Assembly (NCBI GenBank): GCA_020850535.1
Contig: JADZEM010000015.1
Coordinates: 1-64,000, forward strand
Source of the DNA: Chloroflexota bacterium
GTDB lineage: Bacteria; Chloroflexota; UBA6077; JACCZL01
Direction: 5' to 3'
DNA length: 64,000 nucleotides
The position numbers and the translations under genes are program-made. Below, piece by piece: positions 51,414 to 60,041 of the stretch. The notes under the pieces are model-generated. The model was not told the DNA's origin. It did no database searches and was given only the letters and a program-made list of their open reading frames with translations. The first letter of the stretch is position 1, and the number at the start of each line of letters is the position of its first letter.

Positions 51414-53969
51414 GTGGTGGACTGGCTGGACACGCTCAACCCCGCGCAGCGACTGGCCGTGACCACGACGGACGGGCCGCTGCTGATCGTGGCTGGCCCC
51501 GGTTCGGGCAAGACGCGGGTGATCGTCCACCGCATCGCCTACCTGGTGGAGCGGGCCGGCGTGGCGCCCTGGAACATCCTGGCCGTCACGTTCACCAACA
51601 AGGCTGCCAGGGAGATGCGCGAGCGGCTGGACAACCTGTTGAGCGAGCGCCAGATCCGTGCCCTGACGGTCGGCACGTTCCACTCGACTTGCGCGCGCTG
51701 GCTGCGCCAGGACGGCGAGGCGATCGACCTCGACCGCCGCTTCACCATCTACGACGATGGCGACCAGCTCGATCTCGTCAAGCGTGCGCTCGGCGATCTG
51801 GAGCTGGACGACAAGAAGTTCAAGCCGCGCTCGGTGCTGGCCGCCATCTCCGGGGCCAAGAACGAGTCGCTCTCGCCGGAGCGGTACGCCCGCAACGCCG
51901 AGGGGTACTTCGAGCAGACGGCGGCGCGCGTCTACACCCGCTATCAGGAGCTGCTGGACGAGAACCGCGCCCTCGACTTCGACGACCTGCTGGGCAAGAC
52001 GCTGGAGCTGTTCAGCACCGTCCCGGAGGTGCTGGAGCAGTACCAGGACCGCTTCCCCTACCTGATGGTGGACGAGTTTCAGGACACCAACGTCGTCCAG
52101 TACGAGCTGGTCCGGCTGCTCGGGAAGAAGCACCGCAACGTCTGCATCGTGGGCGACGAGGATCAGTCGATCTACGGCTGGCGCAAGGCGGATGTCCGCA
52201 ACCTCGAGCACTTCGAGCGCGACTTCCCCGAGTTGAAGACCGTCATGTTGGAGCAGAACTACCGCTCCACCCAGTCGGTCCTCGACGTGGCCAGCGCCGT
52301 GATCTCGCCGAACGAGGGCCGCAAGGCGAAGCAGCTCTGGACCGAGAATCCGCGCGGCCTGCCCGTTCACCTGCACGAGGCGTACGACGAGCGCGACGAA
52401 GCCCTGTACGTTGTCCGCGAGATCGAGAAGCTGCGCCGCGACGGTCATCGCTACGGCGACGTGGCCGTCACCTACCGCACCAACGCGCAGTCCCGCGCGC
52501 TGGAAGACGCCTTTGTGCGGTACGGCGTGCCGTACAAGCTGGTCGGTGGGACGCCCTTCTACCAGCGTCGCGAAGTCAAGGACGTGCTCGCCTACCTGCG
52601 GCTGATCGGCAACCCGGCCGATGGCCTGAGCTTCGAGCGGGTGGTGAACGTGCCGGCCCGTGGCATCGGCCAGAAGACCGTTGCCGATTTGCTCCACTGG
52701 GCGACGCGGCTGGGCGTCTCAGCGTTCCAGGCGGCGAAACTGGCGGCGGACGGCGTCGAGGACATCAACCATGAAGGCCGCATCGCGCCGGTGGTGCCGA
52801 TGGCCGCGCGTCCCCGCGCGCTGATCGCCCGGTTCGTCGCGGTGATCGACGGAGCGCAGGAGCGGCTCAAGGACGCTACCCTCAGCGAGACCATCGAGTC
52901 GCTGCTGGAGCGGGTGGACTATCGCGGCCATCTCACCGATGGCACCGAGGAAGGCAACGACCGCTGGCAGAACATCCAGGAACTGGTGACGAAGCTCCAC
53001 GACTATGACAACATGGAGGGCGAGACGGCGCTGCGCGCGTTCCTGGAAGAGGCAGCGCTGGTGCAGGCAGCCGACAGCCTGGAGTCCGCCGACACCGGCG
53101 CCGTGACGCTGATCACGCTCCACGCCGCCAAGGGCCTGGAGTTCCCGAACGTCTTCATCATCGGGCTGGAGGACGGCATCGCGCCGCACAGCCGCGCCAT
53201 CGGGCCTGAAGGCTCGATGGATCAGCTTGCTGAGGAGCGCCGGCTGCTCTACGTCGGCGTGACCCGTGCCGAGAAGCGACTCTTCATGGTCTACGCGGCC
53301 GAGCGCACCCTCTACGGCGAACGCCGCGAGCAGATCCGCTCGATGTTTCTGGACGATGTGCCGGCACACCTGCTGACGCTGTCGTTCAGCCAGGCGAGCG
53401 GCGGCTCCCGCCAGCAGGCGCAGCGGTCGCTCGGCGGACGGTCGGACGGCTGGGGTCGGCGGGCGTCGTCAGGGTACGGCTCGCGTGGCGAGGCGGCGCG
53501 CTTCGACCGGAACCGTCAGCCAGCGCCGTTCAAGCCGTCGGCCATGCCCGGGCGCGGGACCGGCCAGGCTCCGCCACCGCCGCTGCCTCGGGGGTTGCGC
53601 CGCGATCCGTATGCCGATCTGGATGTTGGCGTCGGCGGCCGAGGAGACGGCTCATCGTTCGACGACCTCGGAGTCGGCGACGACACGCAGCCCGACCTCG
53701 GCTTCGACAGCGGGTCGCCGCCCCGTCGAGGCTCGCCGCCAGCGCCCCGCCTGCCAGCGTTCACGCCGGCCCGGGCCGCCGCCCCTGCGCCGAAGCGCAA
53801 GCCGCGGTTCGGGCGAGGCGAGCGGGTGCGGCACCCAGACTACGGCCCCGGCACGGTCGTGGTGTCGAGCTTCGCCGGCACGGAAGAACTGGTGCTGGTC
53901 AGCTTCGATCAGCGGCCCGACAAGCCGAAGAACCTCTCGCTCTCGATCCATCGCCTCGAACGAGCATGA
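51414..53969 (+). CDS. pcrA: ATP-dependent DNA helicase PcrA/UvrD
   Basis: An 851-residue superfamily 1A helicase. Motifs in order: LNPAQRLAV (Q motif), IVAGPGSGKTRVI (I), VTFTNKAAREMRERL (Ia), MVDEFQDTN (II), VGDEDQSIYGWRKAD (III), EQNYRST (IV), ITLHAAKGLEF (V) and VTRAEKRLFM (VI). Residues about 655-790 are a Gly/Arg/Pro-rich disordered linker, and the end (RFGRGERVRHPDYGPGTVVV) is the Tudor-like RNA-polymerase-binding tip typical of PcrA. It unwinds DNA 3'-5' in repair and removes RecA. Two adjacent GTG codons follow GGAGG. Confidence 0.95.
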   Translation: MVDWLDTLNPAQRLAVTTTDGPLLIVAGPGSGKTRVIVHRIAYLVERAGVAPWNILAVTFTNKAAREMRERLDNLLSERQIRALTVGTFHSTCARWLRQDGEAIDLDRRFTIYDDGDQLDLVKRALGDLELDDKKFKPRSVLAAISGAKNESLSPERYARNAEGYFEQTAARVYTRYQELLDENRALDFDDLLGKTLELFSTVPEVLEQYQDRFPYLMVDEFQDTNVVQYELVRLLGKKHRNVCIVGDEDQSIYGWRKADVRNLEHFERDFPELKTVMLEQNYRSTQSVLDVASAVISPNEGRKAKQLWTENPRGLPVHLHEAYDERDEALYVVREIEKLRRDGHRYGDVAVTYRTNAQSRALEDAFVRYGVPYKLVGGTPFYQRREVKDVLAYLRLIGNPADGLSFERVVNVPARGIGQKTVADLLHWATRLGVSAFQAAKLAADGVEDINHEGRIAPVVPMAARPRALIARFVAVIDGAQERLKDATLSETIESLLERVDYRGHLTDGTEEGNDRWQNIQELVTKLHDYDNMEGETALRAFLEEAALVQAADSLESADTGAVTLITLHAAKGLEFPNVFIIGLEDGIAPHSRAIGPEGSMDQLAEERRLLYVGVTRAEKRLFMVYAAERTLYGERREQIRSMFLDDVPAHLLTLSFSQASGGSRQQAQRSLGGRSDGWGRRASSGYGSRGEAARFDRNRQPAPFKPSAMPGRGTGQAPPPPLPRGLRRDPYADLDVGVGGRGDGSSFDDLGVGDDTQPDLGFDSGSPPRRGSPPAPRLPAFTPARAAAPAPKRKPRFGRGERVRHPDYGPGTVVVSSFAGTEELVLVSFDQRPDKPKNLSLSIHRLERA

Positions 53970-54703
53970 CGCCGCCCGCACCCGACCCGCTCCCATCTTT
54001 TGGCGACGTCCGCGTGGCCAGCCCCGACGACGGCGCGCCCGTCGGGCGTCACGAAGGCAGTGCCCACGGCCACCACGACGGCCGGCCGCGCATGGCCGAG
54101 GTGCTGCCGGCCTTGCGACGCGGCGCGCTGCGGTTCGCCAGCGGCGGACTCCTGCCCGTCGTGTCCTTCTACATCGCGTTCCGTATGTACGGCCCGGTCG
54201 TCGGCATTCTGACGGGCATGGTCGTCTCACTTACGGCGCTCTCGATCCAGGCGTACCGGCTTCGACGCCTCGATCCCATCGTGCTGGCGCCGATGATCCT
54301 GATTCTGGTGCAGGGTACACTCGCCAGCCTGACCGGCTCGGTCCAGCTCTACCTGGCTGCGCCGGCGCTTGAAGCGATTGTCTGGGGCGTCGTGCTGCTG
54401 GGGTCGGCGCTGCTCAGGCGGCCCCTGGTGCCGATGATCGCCCGCGAGCTCGGGGTCGTGCCGGCCCGGTTCGCCAGCCACAGCGGCCTGCAACAGTCGC
54501 TCGGCCTGCTCACGGTGGGCTGGGGCATCGCAGCGTTCCTGAAGGCCGGCTTGCGGCTCTGGCTGCTGACCTGGCTGGATGTCGAGGCGTTCCTGGTGGC
54601 CGTCACGGTCGGGATCGCCGCCATCAACGTCGTGATGCTGAGCGTCTCAATCGGGCTGCCGTTGCTGATGGTGCGCCGTCCGGCGGCGGCCCGGCCCGCC
54701 TGA
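53966..54703 (+). CDS. Multi-pass membrane protein, VC0807-like
   Basis: A 245-residue protein. A hydrophilic His-rich N-terminus (about 45 residues) is followed by six or so hydrophobic helices, including LLPVVSFYIAFRMYGPVVGI and a long C-terminal helix pair. The overall pattern resembles VC0807-family proteins, whose function is unknown. The ATG overlaps the pcrA stop by four bases, so it is translationally coupled. Confidence 0.6.
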   Translation: MTPPAPDPLPSFGDVRVASPDDGAPVGRHEGSAHGHHDGRPRMAEVLPALRRGALRFASGGLLPVVSFYIAFRMYGPVVGILTGMVVSLTALSIQAYRLRRLDPIVLAPMILILVQGTLASLTGSVQLYLAAPALEAIVWGVVLLGSALLRRPLVPMIARELGVVPARFASHSGLQQSLGLLTVGWGIAAFLKAGLRLWLLTWLDVEAFLVAVTVGIAAINVVMLSVSIGLPLLMVRRPAAARPA

Positions 54704-54730
54704 CGCTCAGCGCCCGGCCGGCCGGGCGCG

Positions 54731-55150
54731 CTATGGCGACGCTCGGCCGCCCGTCAGGATCTCGGCAACCTCGGTGACCACCTGCGTGATGTAGAACGGC
54801 TTCGAGATCACGCGCGCCACCCGGCGGCGCAGCGGCGCGTCCAATTCTCGGGTGTAGGCTGAGATCACGAGGATCGGGATCTCGCCCGTCTGCTCGTCGT
54901 CCTGCAGCTCTTTGACGATGGCCCACCCATCTTTGCCGGGCAACGCCAGGTCGAGCGTGATGAGCATCGGGCGCAGCCTGCGAACGGTCTCGACGACGTC
55001 GCGGCCATTCTCAAGCGAGACGACGCGGTAGCCTTCAGCTTCGAGGACGAGTCCGAGCAGCTCGCGAATCTCGTCGCTGTCCTCGACGACAAGGATGCAC
55101 TTCTCGTCGTCGTTCGGGTGAGACTCTGTAGGCGGGTGGTGACTAGTCAT
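54731..55150 (-). CDS. Single-domain response regulator
   Basis: A 139-residue receiver with all catalytic residues: ILVVEDSDEIRELL, phospho-acceptor Asp in LITLDLALPGKDGW, Ser in ILVISAYTREL and Lys in ARVISKPFY. No output domain. The ATG at 55150 is used because the upstream extension is short and unconserved in appearance. It is convergent with the membrane protein gene and separated from the upstream minus-strand cluster by a terminator, so probably has its own promoter. Confidence 0.8.
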   Translation of the reverse strand: MTSHHPPTESHPNDDEKCILVVEDSDEIRELLGLVLEAEGYRVVSLENGRDVVETVRRLRPMLITLDLALPGKDGWAIVKELQDDEQTGEIPILVISAYTRELDAPLRRRVARVISKPFYITQVVTEVAEILTGGRASP

Positions 55151-55194
55151 GCATGATCGTCCGAAGGGGAATCCGATCACCCTGACGAGCAAGA

Positions 55195-55223
55195 ATCAGG
55201 CCGCCCCTGGCGGGCGGCCTGAT
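55195..55223 (-). terminator. Perfect 12-bp hairpin after the DivIVA-like gene
   Basis: ATCAGGCCGCCC and GGGCGGCCTGAT form a perfect stem with a five-base loop, 12 bases past the stop codon of the coiled-coil gene. On the minus strand it is followed by CTTGCTC rather than a T-run. Confidence 0.65.
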
Positions 55224-55234
55224 CCAGATCACGA

Positions 55235-56575
55235 CTAGCTGCGGAACATGAACTCGACGCGCTCGGGGCGGGAATCGACCAGCTCAAGCTCGCTGCCACG
55301 CTGCGTGAGCAACACGCGCGAAAGCTGATTGCCCAGCTCGTGCGTCACCTGGAAGGTGAGCTGCCGCTCGTCAAAGTCGGCCACGCGGACCTCACGCACC
55401 TCAGACATCGCCTTGAGCGAGCGCTCGAGCGCGAGCGCGGCCTGGAAGTTCGGCACGGCCTGGAAGATCAGCGTCTGGGTGACCGGGCCGGACGGCGCAG
55501 ACTCGGCAGCAGCGGCCGAAGGCGCTTCGTGCGGGATCGCCGCGTGCACCGCCGTCGGCACGTTGGAGAGGGTATCCTCGTCCTCCTCCTCGTCGTCGCC
55601 GAAGCCGGCCGATGGAACAGCCGTGACGCCCTGCGCGTCGATCTCGTCCTCGGTCTCCTCTTCCTCATCCCCATCAATGGCAAGATCGTCCTTGAACCAC
55701 GACGACGAGCCGGACGACGGGACAGACTGGATCGGCACGACTGGCGGCGGCGCCGGCGCAGCGGCGAACGGAGCAACCTCCGGCTCGTCGCGATCGTCCT
55801 CCTCGACCTCAGTCTCAGACTCGGCCTCAATGGGCCGTCGCGTCTCCAGCAGGGGCCGAGCGGCCACCGGGAGGCTCTCCGGCTCGTCCGGCTCGTCCGG
55901 CGCGACGGGCGACTCCGGCGTAGCGGCGGACGGAGGCGGGGGCGACGGCGGGGCGCTCGCGGCGGCTGCCCCGGCCAGCCCGGCCGCGCCGAGACCGGCG
56001 GCGGCAACACCCGTCCCCGGCTGGGACAGCAGTCGTCCGACCCGGTCGGACAGGCCACGCAGGCGTCCCTGAGCGTCGTGCGAGCCGCCGACTTCCGACG
56101 ATGATGCGGGTGCTCTGGCAGCCGCTCGCTCGTGTGCCTCGGCGACGATGGCCTCAGCCCGCGACTCGGCCTCAGAGACGATCAAGTCGGCGCGCCGCCT
56201 GGCCGCCGCGCGGATCGACTCGGCATCGCGCTCGGCCTCGGCTCGCGCCTCGCGGATCTCCGCCTCGACGCCTTCGATGTCGGTCTGGAGGGCGGCGACC
56301 CGCTCCTCGCGCGCCGTGTTTTCGCCGGCCCGCTCCTGATCGAGAGCCGCGCGCTCCTCGTCCAGGGCGCTGAATAGCTGCGTGCCGCGCTCCTCGATGG
56401 ATCGCACTGCGCCAAGGGCCTGTTCACGGGCGGCTTCGAGCGCATCCGTCAAGTCGCGCTGAATCGAGGCGACGAGCTCGGTGAGCCCCGCGCGCCACTC
56501 CGTTTCTGACGGCGAAGCCTCTGCGCCGGCCGCATCAGCATCGCCGGACCGGGTGATCCGCATGGGCTCGTCCAC
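55235..56575 (-). CDS. DivIVA-like coiled-coil protein with acidic disordered middle
   Basis: A 446-residue protein. Residues about 25-160 form a continuous Ala/Glu/Arg-rich coiled coil (VAALQTDIEGVEAEIREARA) similar to DivIVA/Wag31-type or ATP-synthase-b-like helices. Residues about 180-360 are Pro/Ala then Asp/Glu-rich and disordered. The last 85 residues form a compact domain (IFQAVPNFQAALALERSLKA) that may be ferredoxin-like. No membrane helix. The GTG at 56575 has GGAG seven bases upstream; ATG 56563 is possible. It may organise a membrane complex with the adjacent anchored receivers. Confidence 0.5.
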   Translation of the reverse strand: MDEPMRITRSGDADAAGAEASPSETEWRAGLTELVASIQRDLTDALEAAREQALGAVRSIEERGTQLFSALDEERAALDQERAGENTAREERVAALQTDIEGVEAEIREARAEAERDAESIRAAARRRADLIVSEAESRAEAIVAEAHERAAARAPASSSEVGGSHDAQGRLRGLSDRVGRLLSQPGTGVAAAGLGAAGLAGAAAASAPPSPPPPSAATPESPVAPDEPDEPESLPVAARPLLETRRPIEAESETEVEEDDRDEPEVAPFAAAPAPPPVVPIQSVPSSGSSSWFKDDLAIDGDEEEETEDEIDAQGVTAVPSAGFGDDEEEDEDTLSNVPTAVHAAIPHEAPSAAAAESAPSGPVTQTLIFQAVPNFQAALALERSLKAMSEVREVRVADFDERQLTFQVTHELGNQLSRVLLTQRGSELELVDSRPERVEFMFRS

Positions 56576-56747
56576 GATCACGCTCCTTTGTCGAAATGCA
56601 CCTGGGGGGCGCCCAGGTCTGCGCTGAGGTGCATCTTCATCAACGAAGACGGGTCGGCCGGAGTGCCCGGCCCGTCACTTCTCACGATATCACCGGAGGA
56701 TAGCCCGAACGACGCCATCGTAGGCACTGTCCGCCATCCGGGCATGC

Positions 56748-57431
56748 TTACCGCGCCGTCCTCGCCTTGATCAGCGATGCGGCGACCTTTCCACTCTCGC
56801 TGGAGAACGCCTTCACTGGCCCAAAGACGGCATCGCGGACCGGCCCGCTGCCCAGGAGCGGCCAGAACGTGAAACCGATCAGGGCCGCCGCCACCCCCCA
56901 CAGGCCGGCACGCTGCGCGACGCCCGGCCCGACAGCCACCGCGCTCCGCAGACGGGCGGCCACGCGCGGCGGAATTTGATGGGTGGCGGCCGGGGCCTGC
57001 GAGGCCACGCCGTGCGTCTCGTGCGGCGCATCGACCCCCGTGAGCGACAGCATGTGCCGCACCAGACGACCGGTCTGATCGATGGTCGCATCCTCAGGCT
57101 GGTACACATCCAGTTCGTGGTCGAAGCCACCGGAGGCCGCCGTCAGTCTGGAGCGGACAAAGATGACCGGCGTCGTGGCCTGGCCATCGGCCGGCCGCAA
57201 CACCTCGTACAACTGCATCAGCAGCCGCCCGGTCACGCCGCGATCCAGCAGCACAGCCTGTGCACCACGGGTCACGCTCAGGCCCGCCCGCAGGGCCACC
57301 CACACCGATGCCTCTGGCAACGAGAGCACGATCATCCCGCTCAGCCGGGCCTTCAGCTGCGCCGAGTAGCGATCGTCGTCCGTCACCAGCAGCACGCGCG
57401 GCCGAATGGTGATTCCGTCGCGCATGGACAT
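56748..57431 (-). CDS. Degenerate receiver domain with C-terminal membrane helix
   Basis: A 227-residue protein. The first 130 residues follow a CheY fold (RVLLVTDDDRYSAQLKARLS, then AVLLDRGVTGRLLMQLYEVL where the acceptor Asp would be), but the conserved Lys is not seen. A linker leads to one membrane helix near residues 180-200 (AGLWGVAAALIGFTFWPLLG). It may sense by binding rather than phosphorylation. The start is uncertain (57431, 57425 or 57446). Same strand as, and 172 bp upstream of, the coiled-coil gene. Confidence 0.5.
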   Translation of the reverse strand: MSMRDGITIRPRVLLVTDDDRYSAQLKARLSGMIVLSLPEASVWVALRAGLSVTRGAQAVLLDRGVTGRLLMQLYEVLRPADGQATTPVIFVRSRLTAASGGFDHELDVYQPEDATIDQTGRLVRHMLSLTGVDAPHETHGVASQAPAATHQIPPRVAARLRSAVAVGPGVAQRAGLWGVAAALIGFTFWPLLGSGPVRDAVFGPVKAFSSESGKVAASLIKARTAR

Positions 57432-57647
57432 GATCTCCGCTCCCATGAGTCTCCGCGACACGTTGAGCCTGCGTGCGCCCATCGTCACTCTGGACACCAC
57501 CAGCAGCACGCACCCAAACAGTGCGAGACGCTCTGCCACATCGAACGGGCGGTGGCATACGGGGTTGCACACCAGGGTCCTGTTATGTCGCCTGTGCGCG
57601 AAACCCGCCGGAGATCGGCGAAATGTGCGGCGAATCTCGGCCGGCGC

Positions 57648-58529
57648 TCAGGAGACCCTGGCTACCGCCGTGCCAACGGCAAAGCGGCGGGCCAGCGGCA
57701 CAGCGTCGAACTGGAGCAGCGCAGCGGGACTCGGGCTGGCGGTCGGCGCGTTCGTCGGCGTCGCGGGTGCAGACTGCGGCGGCGCGGCCATCGGCAGCGA
57801 GAACGTCTGCGGACGAATGAACGCCAGCAGGCCGCCGAGGATCAGCAGCACCATCCCGATGCGGAACAGCATGACGTCGAGCCGCCGCCGCGAGCGCGGC
57901 GGCCCGTCTGCGACGGCCGGTGTGGCAACAACCGGGCCGCCAGCGACGCCGACAAGCTCGGGAGTCCGATGTTCGCCGGACTGCTCCGGAGTCGGGGCTG
58001 AAGGCATCACGTCGTCTGACAGGACGCCGGCCGGCTGAGCCTCACCCTCCTGGTCCAGCGCATCCACGTCCGGAGCAGGCTCGGACGCATCGTCGGCCAC
58101 GCCAGCTTCGGCATCGGCGTCGGCCACCATCTCGATGACCTGCGCCGCCACGCCGAGCGGAGATGGCTGTCCTGGCAGGAAGTAGTCCGTGCCATCGGAC
58201 TCCCCAGCCTCGCCGACGAACAGCACCTTGACCCGGGGGCCGTCCAGCTCGCCGCGGACCAGGCTGTTGAGGCGCATCAGGAAAACACGTGGCAGCCCGT
58301 AGTCCAACACCAGCACCGATGGACGCAGCTTCGTGAGGATCTCCTCGGCCTCGTCGATGTCGAGCGTGGCACGGGTCGGGACATCGGCCAGATGCAGCGT
58401 ACGCGCATACAGGTCGAGGCGTGCCTGGTCGACAGCAACGACGACGGCGCGCGGCTGCAGTTCGAGGGCGGCCGGCTGCGGGTCGCTGGTGTCCTGCTCG
58501 GACCCGGTCACGTGACTACCGCGCGCCAA
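57648..58529 (-). CDS. Degenerate receiver domain with membrane helix, second copy
   Basis: A 293-residue protein with the same layout as its neighbour: an N-terminal receiver-like fold (AVVVAVDQARLDLYARTLHL, then PSVLVLDYGLPRVFLMRLNS with the acceptor-like Asp), an acidic linker (about 130-200) and a membrane helix near 223-240 (MLFRIGMVLLILGGLLAFI), then a short outer tail. The conserved Lys is absent. The first codon may be the TTG at 58529 or the GTG at 58511; neither has a good ribosome site. Confidence 0.5.
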   Translation of the reverse strand: MARGSHVTGSEQDTSDPQPAALELQPRAVVVAVDQARLDLYARTLHLADVPTRATLDIDEAEEILTKLRPSVLVLDYGLPRVFLMRLNSLVRGELDGPRVKVLFVGEAGESDGTDYFLPGQPSPLGVAAQVIEMVADADAEAGVADDASEPAPDVDALDQEGEAQPAGVLSDDVMPSAPTPEQSGEHRTPELVGVAGGPVVATPAVADGPPRSRRRLDVMLFRIGMVLLILGGLLAFIRPQTFSLPMAAPPQSAPATPTNAPTASPSPAALLQFDAVPLARRFAVGTAVARVS

Positions 58530-58550
58530 CGGGCGATGAGCGCCAGCGCG

Positions 58551-59318
58551 CTACGAGAATGTGCCATGACTGCTCCCAAGCTGGCCTGCGGCGATTGTAT
58601 CATCGCCATCCGGCGTGGCCGCCGGTGGGCCGGCGTTTCGGTCTGATTCCGTAACGAGACGGGGCGCGGCCGGTGCCGTCACACGCACGTATCCTGCCAG
58701 GATGACCAGCAGGCCCAGCACCATCGGGCCGTACAGATAGTGGTGGCCAAAGCGTGTCAGGCTCGCGCCGCTGGCGACAATGAGCGTGCCCAGTCCGATG
58801 AGAAAGACGCCGAACGCGCGGCTGCCCTGCCCGCGCGACCACTGGGCATACGCCGAGCCGAATGTGCCGAGCAGCACGACCATCGTCCCAAGCACGTTGA
58901 TGGTCAGCGCCAGCGCCCGAACCGGCGCCTCCTTCGGCAGTGCCTCCCAGCCGAGCGTCCGCGCCAGCTCGGGATCGACCGGCGTCCGCAGCACGAAGAA
59001 GACCATCGACAGCGACTGAATCAGCACCACGCCCAGGGCCACCAGGGCGATGGGACGCGGGACCAGCAGCACGAGCGCGCCAAGGGCGAGAAACCCGACG
59101 GACATCGAGGCACCGGCCAGGTAGTAGAGCCGCACGAGTGCCGGGGTCCAGCCGAGGAGGTTGGCGTAGGTCTCCGCGCCGGCCGCCAGGCCAAACGCGG
59201 AGAACGTCGCGCCCCAGATCAGCTCATGCACCCGACGCCGGCGGGCAAACCGCGCGAGCATCCGCCACGCCAGCACCAGGCAGAGCGCCGTCGCCGCCCC
59301 CGGCAGCAGCAGCTCCAT
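58551..59318 (-). CDS. Seven-helix membrane protein of unknown function
   Basis: A 255-residue protein with about seven hydrophobic helices: LLLPGAATALCLVLAWRMLA at the N-terminus, then helices with conserved-looking aromatic and small residues (YYLAGASMSVGFLALGALVL) and a last helix before a disordered 40-residue tail. No family with known function is recognised. The ATG at 59318 follows the stop of the preceding gene by one base, so the two are coupled. Confidence 0.6.
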   Translation of the reverse strand: MELLLPGAATALCLVLAWRMLARFARRRRVHELIWGATFSAFGLAAGAETYANLLGWTPALVRLYYLAGASMSVGFLALGALVLLVPRPIALVALGVVLIQSLSMVFFVLRTPVDPELARTLGWEALPKEAPVRALALTINVLGTMVVLLGTFGSAYAQWSRGQGSRAFGVFLIGLGTLIVASGASLTRFGHHYLYGPMVLGLLVILAGYVRVTAPAAPRLVTESDRNAGPPAATPDGDDTIAAGQLGSSHGTFS

Positions 59319-59319
59319 G

Positions 59320-59727
59320 CTAGCGCCCGGGCAACCAGTTCGGCATGCCGACGACCACCAGCAGCAGGCTCACGACGACCGCGATGGCGACGTTCCGCGC
59401 AGCGCCCTTGTCAGAGCGAGATCGCTTCGCCAGCACCTGCCCGACATGCACGGCAACCACGGCCAGGATCATGATCAGCGGGTGCTCCAGCCGGTACGGC
59501 CGGGCCTGATCAAGACCGCCGCGCAGCAGCCACAGAACGATGCCCAGCGCCGCCTGCAGGTCAATCGCGATGACGTACAGCAGGCCGGCGCGCCGGGCCG
59601 TCTGGCGCGGTGGCAGCGATCCAAACCAGCCGCCGAGCGCCCCAACCAGCGCGACGACGGCCGCGATCAGAACGGCATAGCGCCAGAAGCTATGAAAGTG
59701 CGACAGACCGATGACAAGCGTATCCAC
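59320..59727 (-). CDS. Four-helix membrane protein
   Basis: A 135-residue protein with four hydrophobic helices and conserved-type histidines in helix 1 (IGLSHFHSFWRYAVLI) and helix 3 (YRLEHPLIMILAVVAVHVGQ), a pattern seen in small b-type cytochrome-like proteins; heme binding is only a guess. The GTG at 59727 has GGAG five bases upstream, and an upstream frame extension is rejected. First gene of the minus-strand cluster ending at 55235. Confidence 0.6.
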   Translation of the reverse strand: MDTLVIGLSHFHSFWRYAVLIAAVVALVGALGGWFGSLPPRQTARRAGLLYVIAIDLQAALGIVLWLLRGGLDQARPYRLEHPLIMILAVVAVHVGQVLAKRSRSDKGAARNVAIAVVVSLLLVVVGMPNWLPGR

Positions 59728-59940
59728 AGCGTCTCCGATGCCGGGCCAGGGCGGCCCGGTGACAATCCACCCTCGCGCCGACACGCGCCCGCGAATCTGG
59801 CCGGCGGATCCGGCCGTCGCTGGCAGGCGGCGACACGCCACGGTCGATTGTATCGTGCGTCAGGCGGCCAGCACGGGAATAGTCGTCGAGCCGCCAGGCA
59901 CCTGGAGACGAGGAGTCCCGTCAGATGCTCGAATGCGCGG

Positions 59941-59984
59941 GCAGCAGGAAGGCCCGGGGACAGGTCCCCGGGCCTTCCTGCTGC
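59941..59984. repeat. Perfect 21-bp inverted repeat with two-base loop
   Basis: GCAGCAGGAAGGCCCGGGG and AC (59941-59961), a two-base loop AG, then the exact reverse complement to 59984. It lies in the 314-bp gap between two minus-strand genes, 57 bases beyond the CHRD stop, so it may end that transcript, though no T-run follows. The rest of the gap shows no gene. Confidence 0.85.
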
Positions 59985-60041
59985 CTGGAGACCGGCCGTC
60001 TGCCGCACCGCCGGCGGCCGGTGACAAGACTCCTGACTGCG

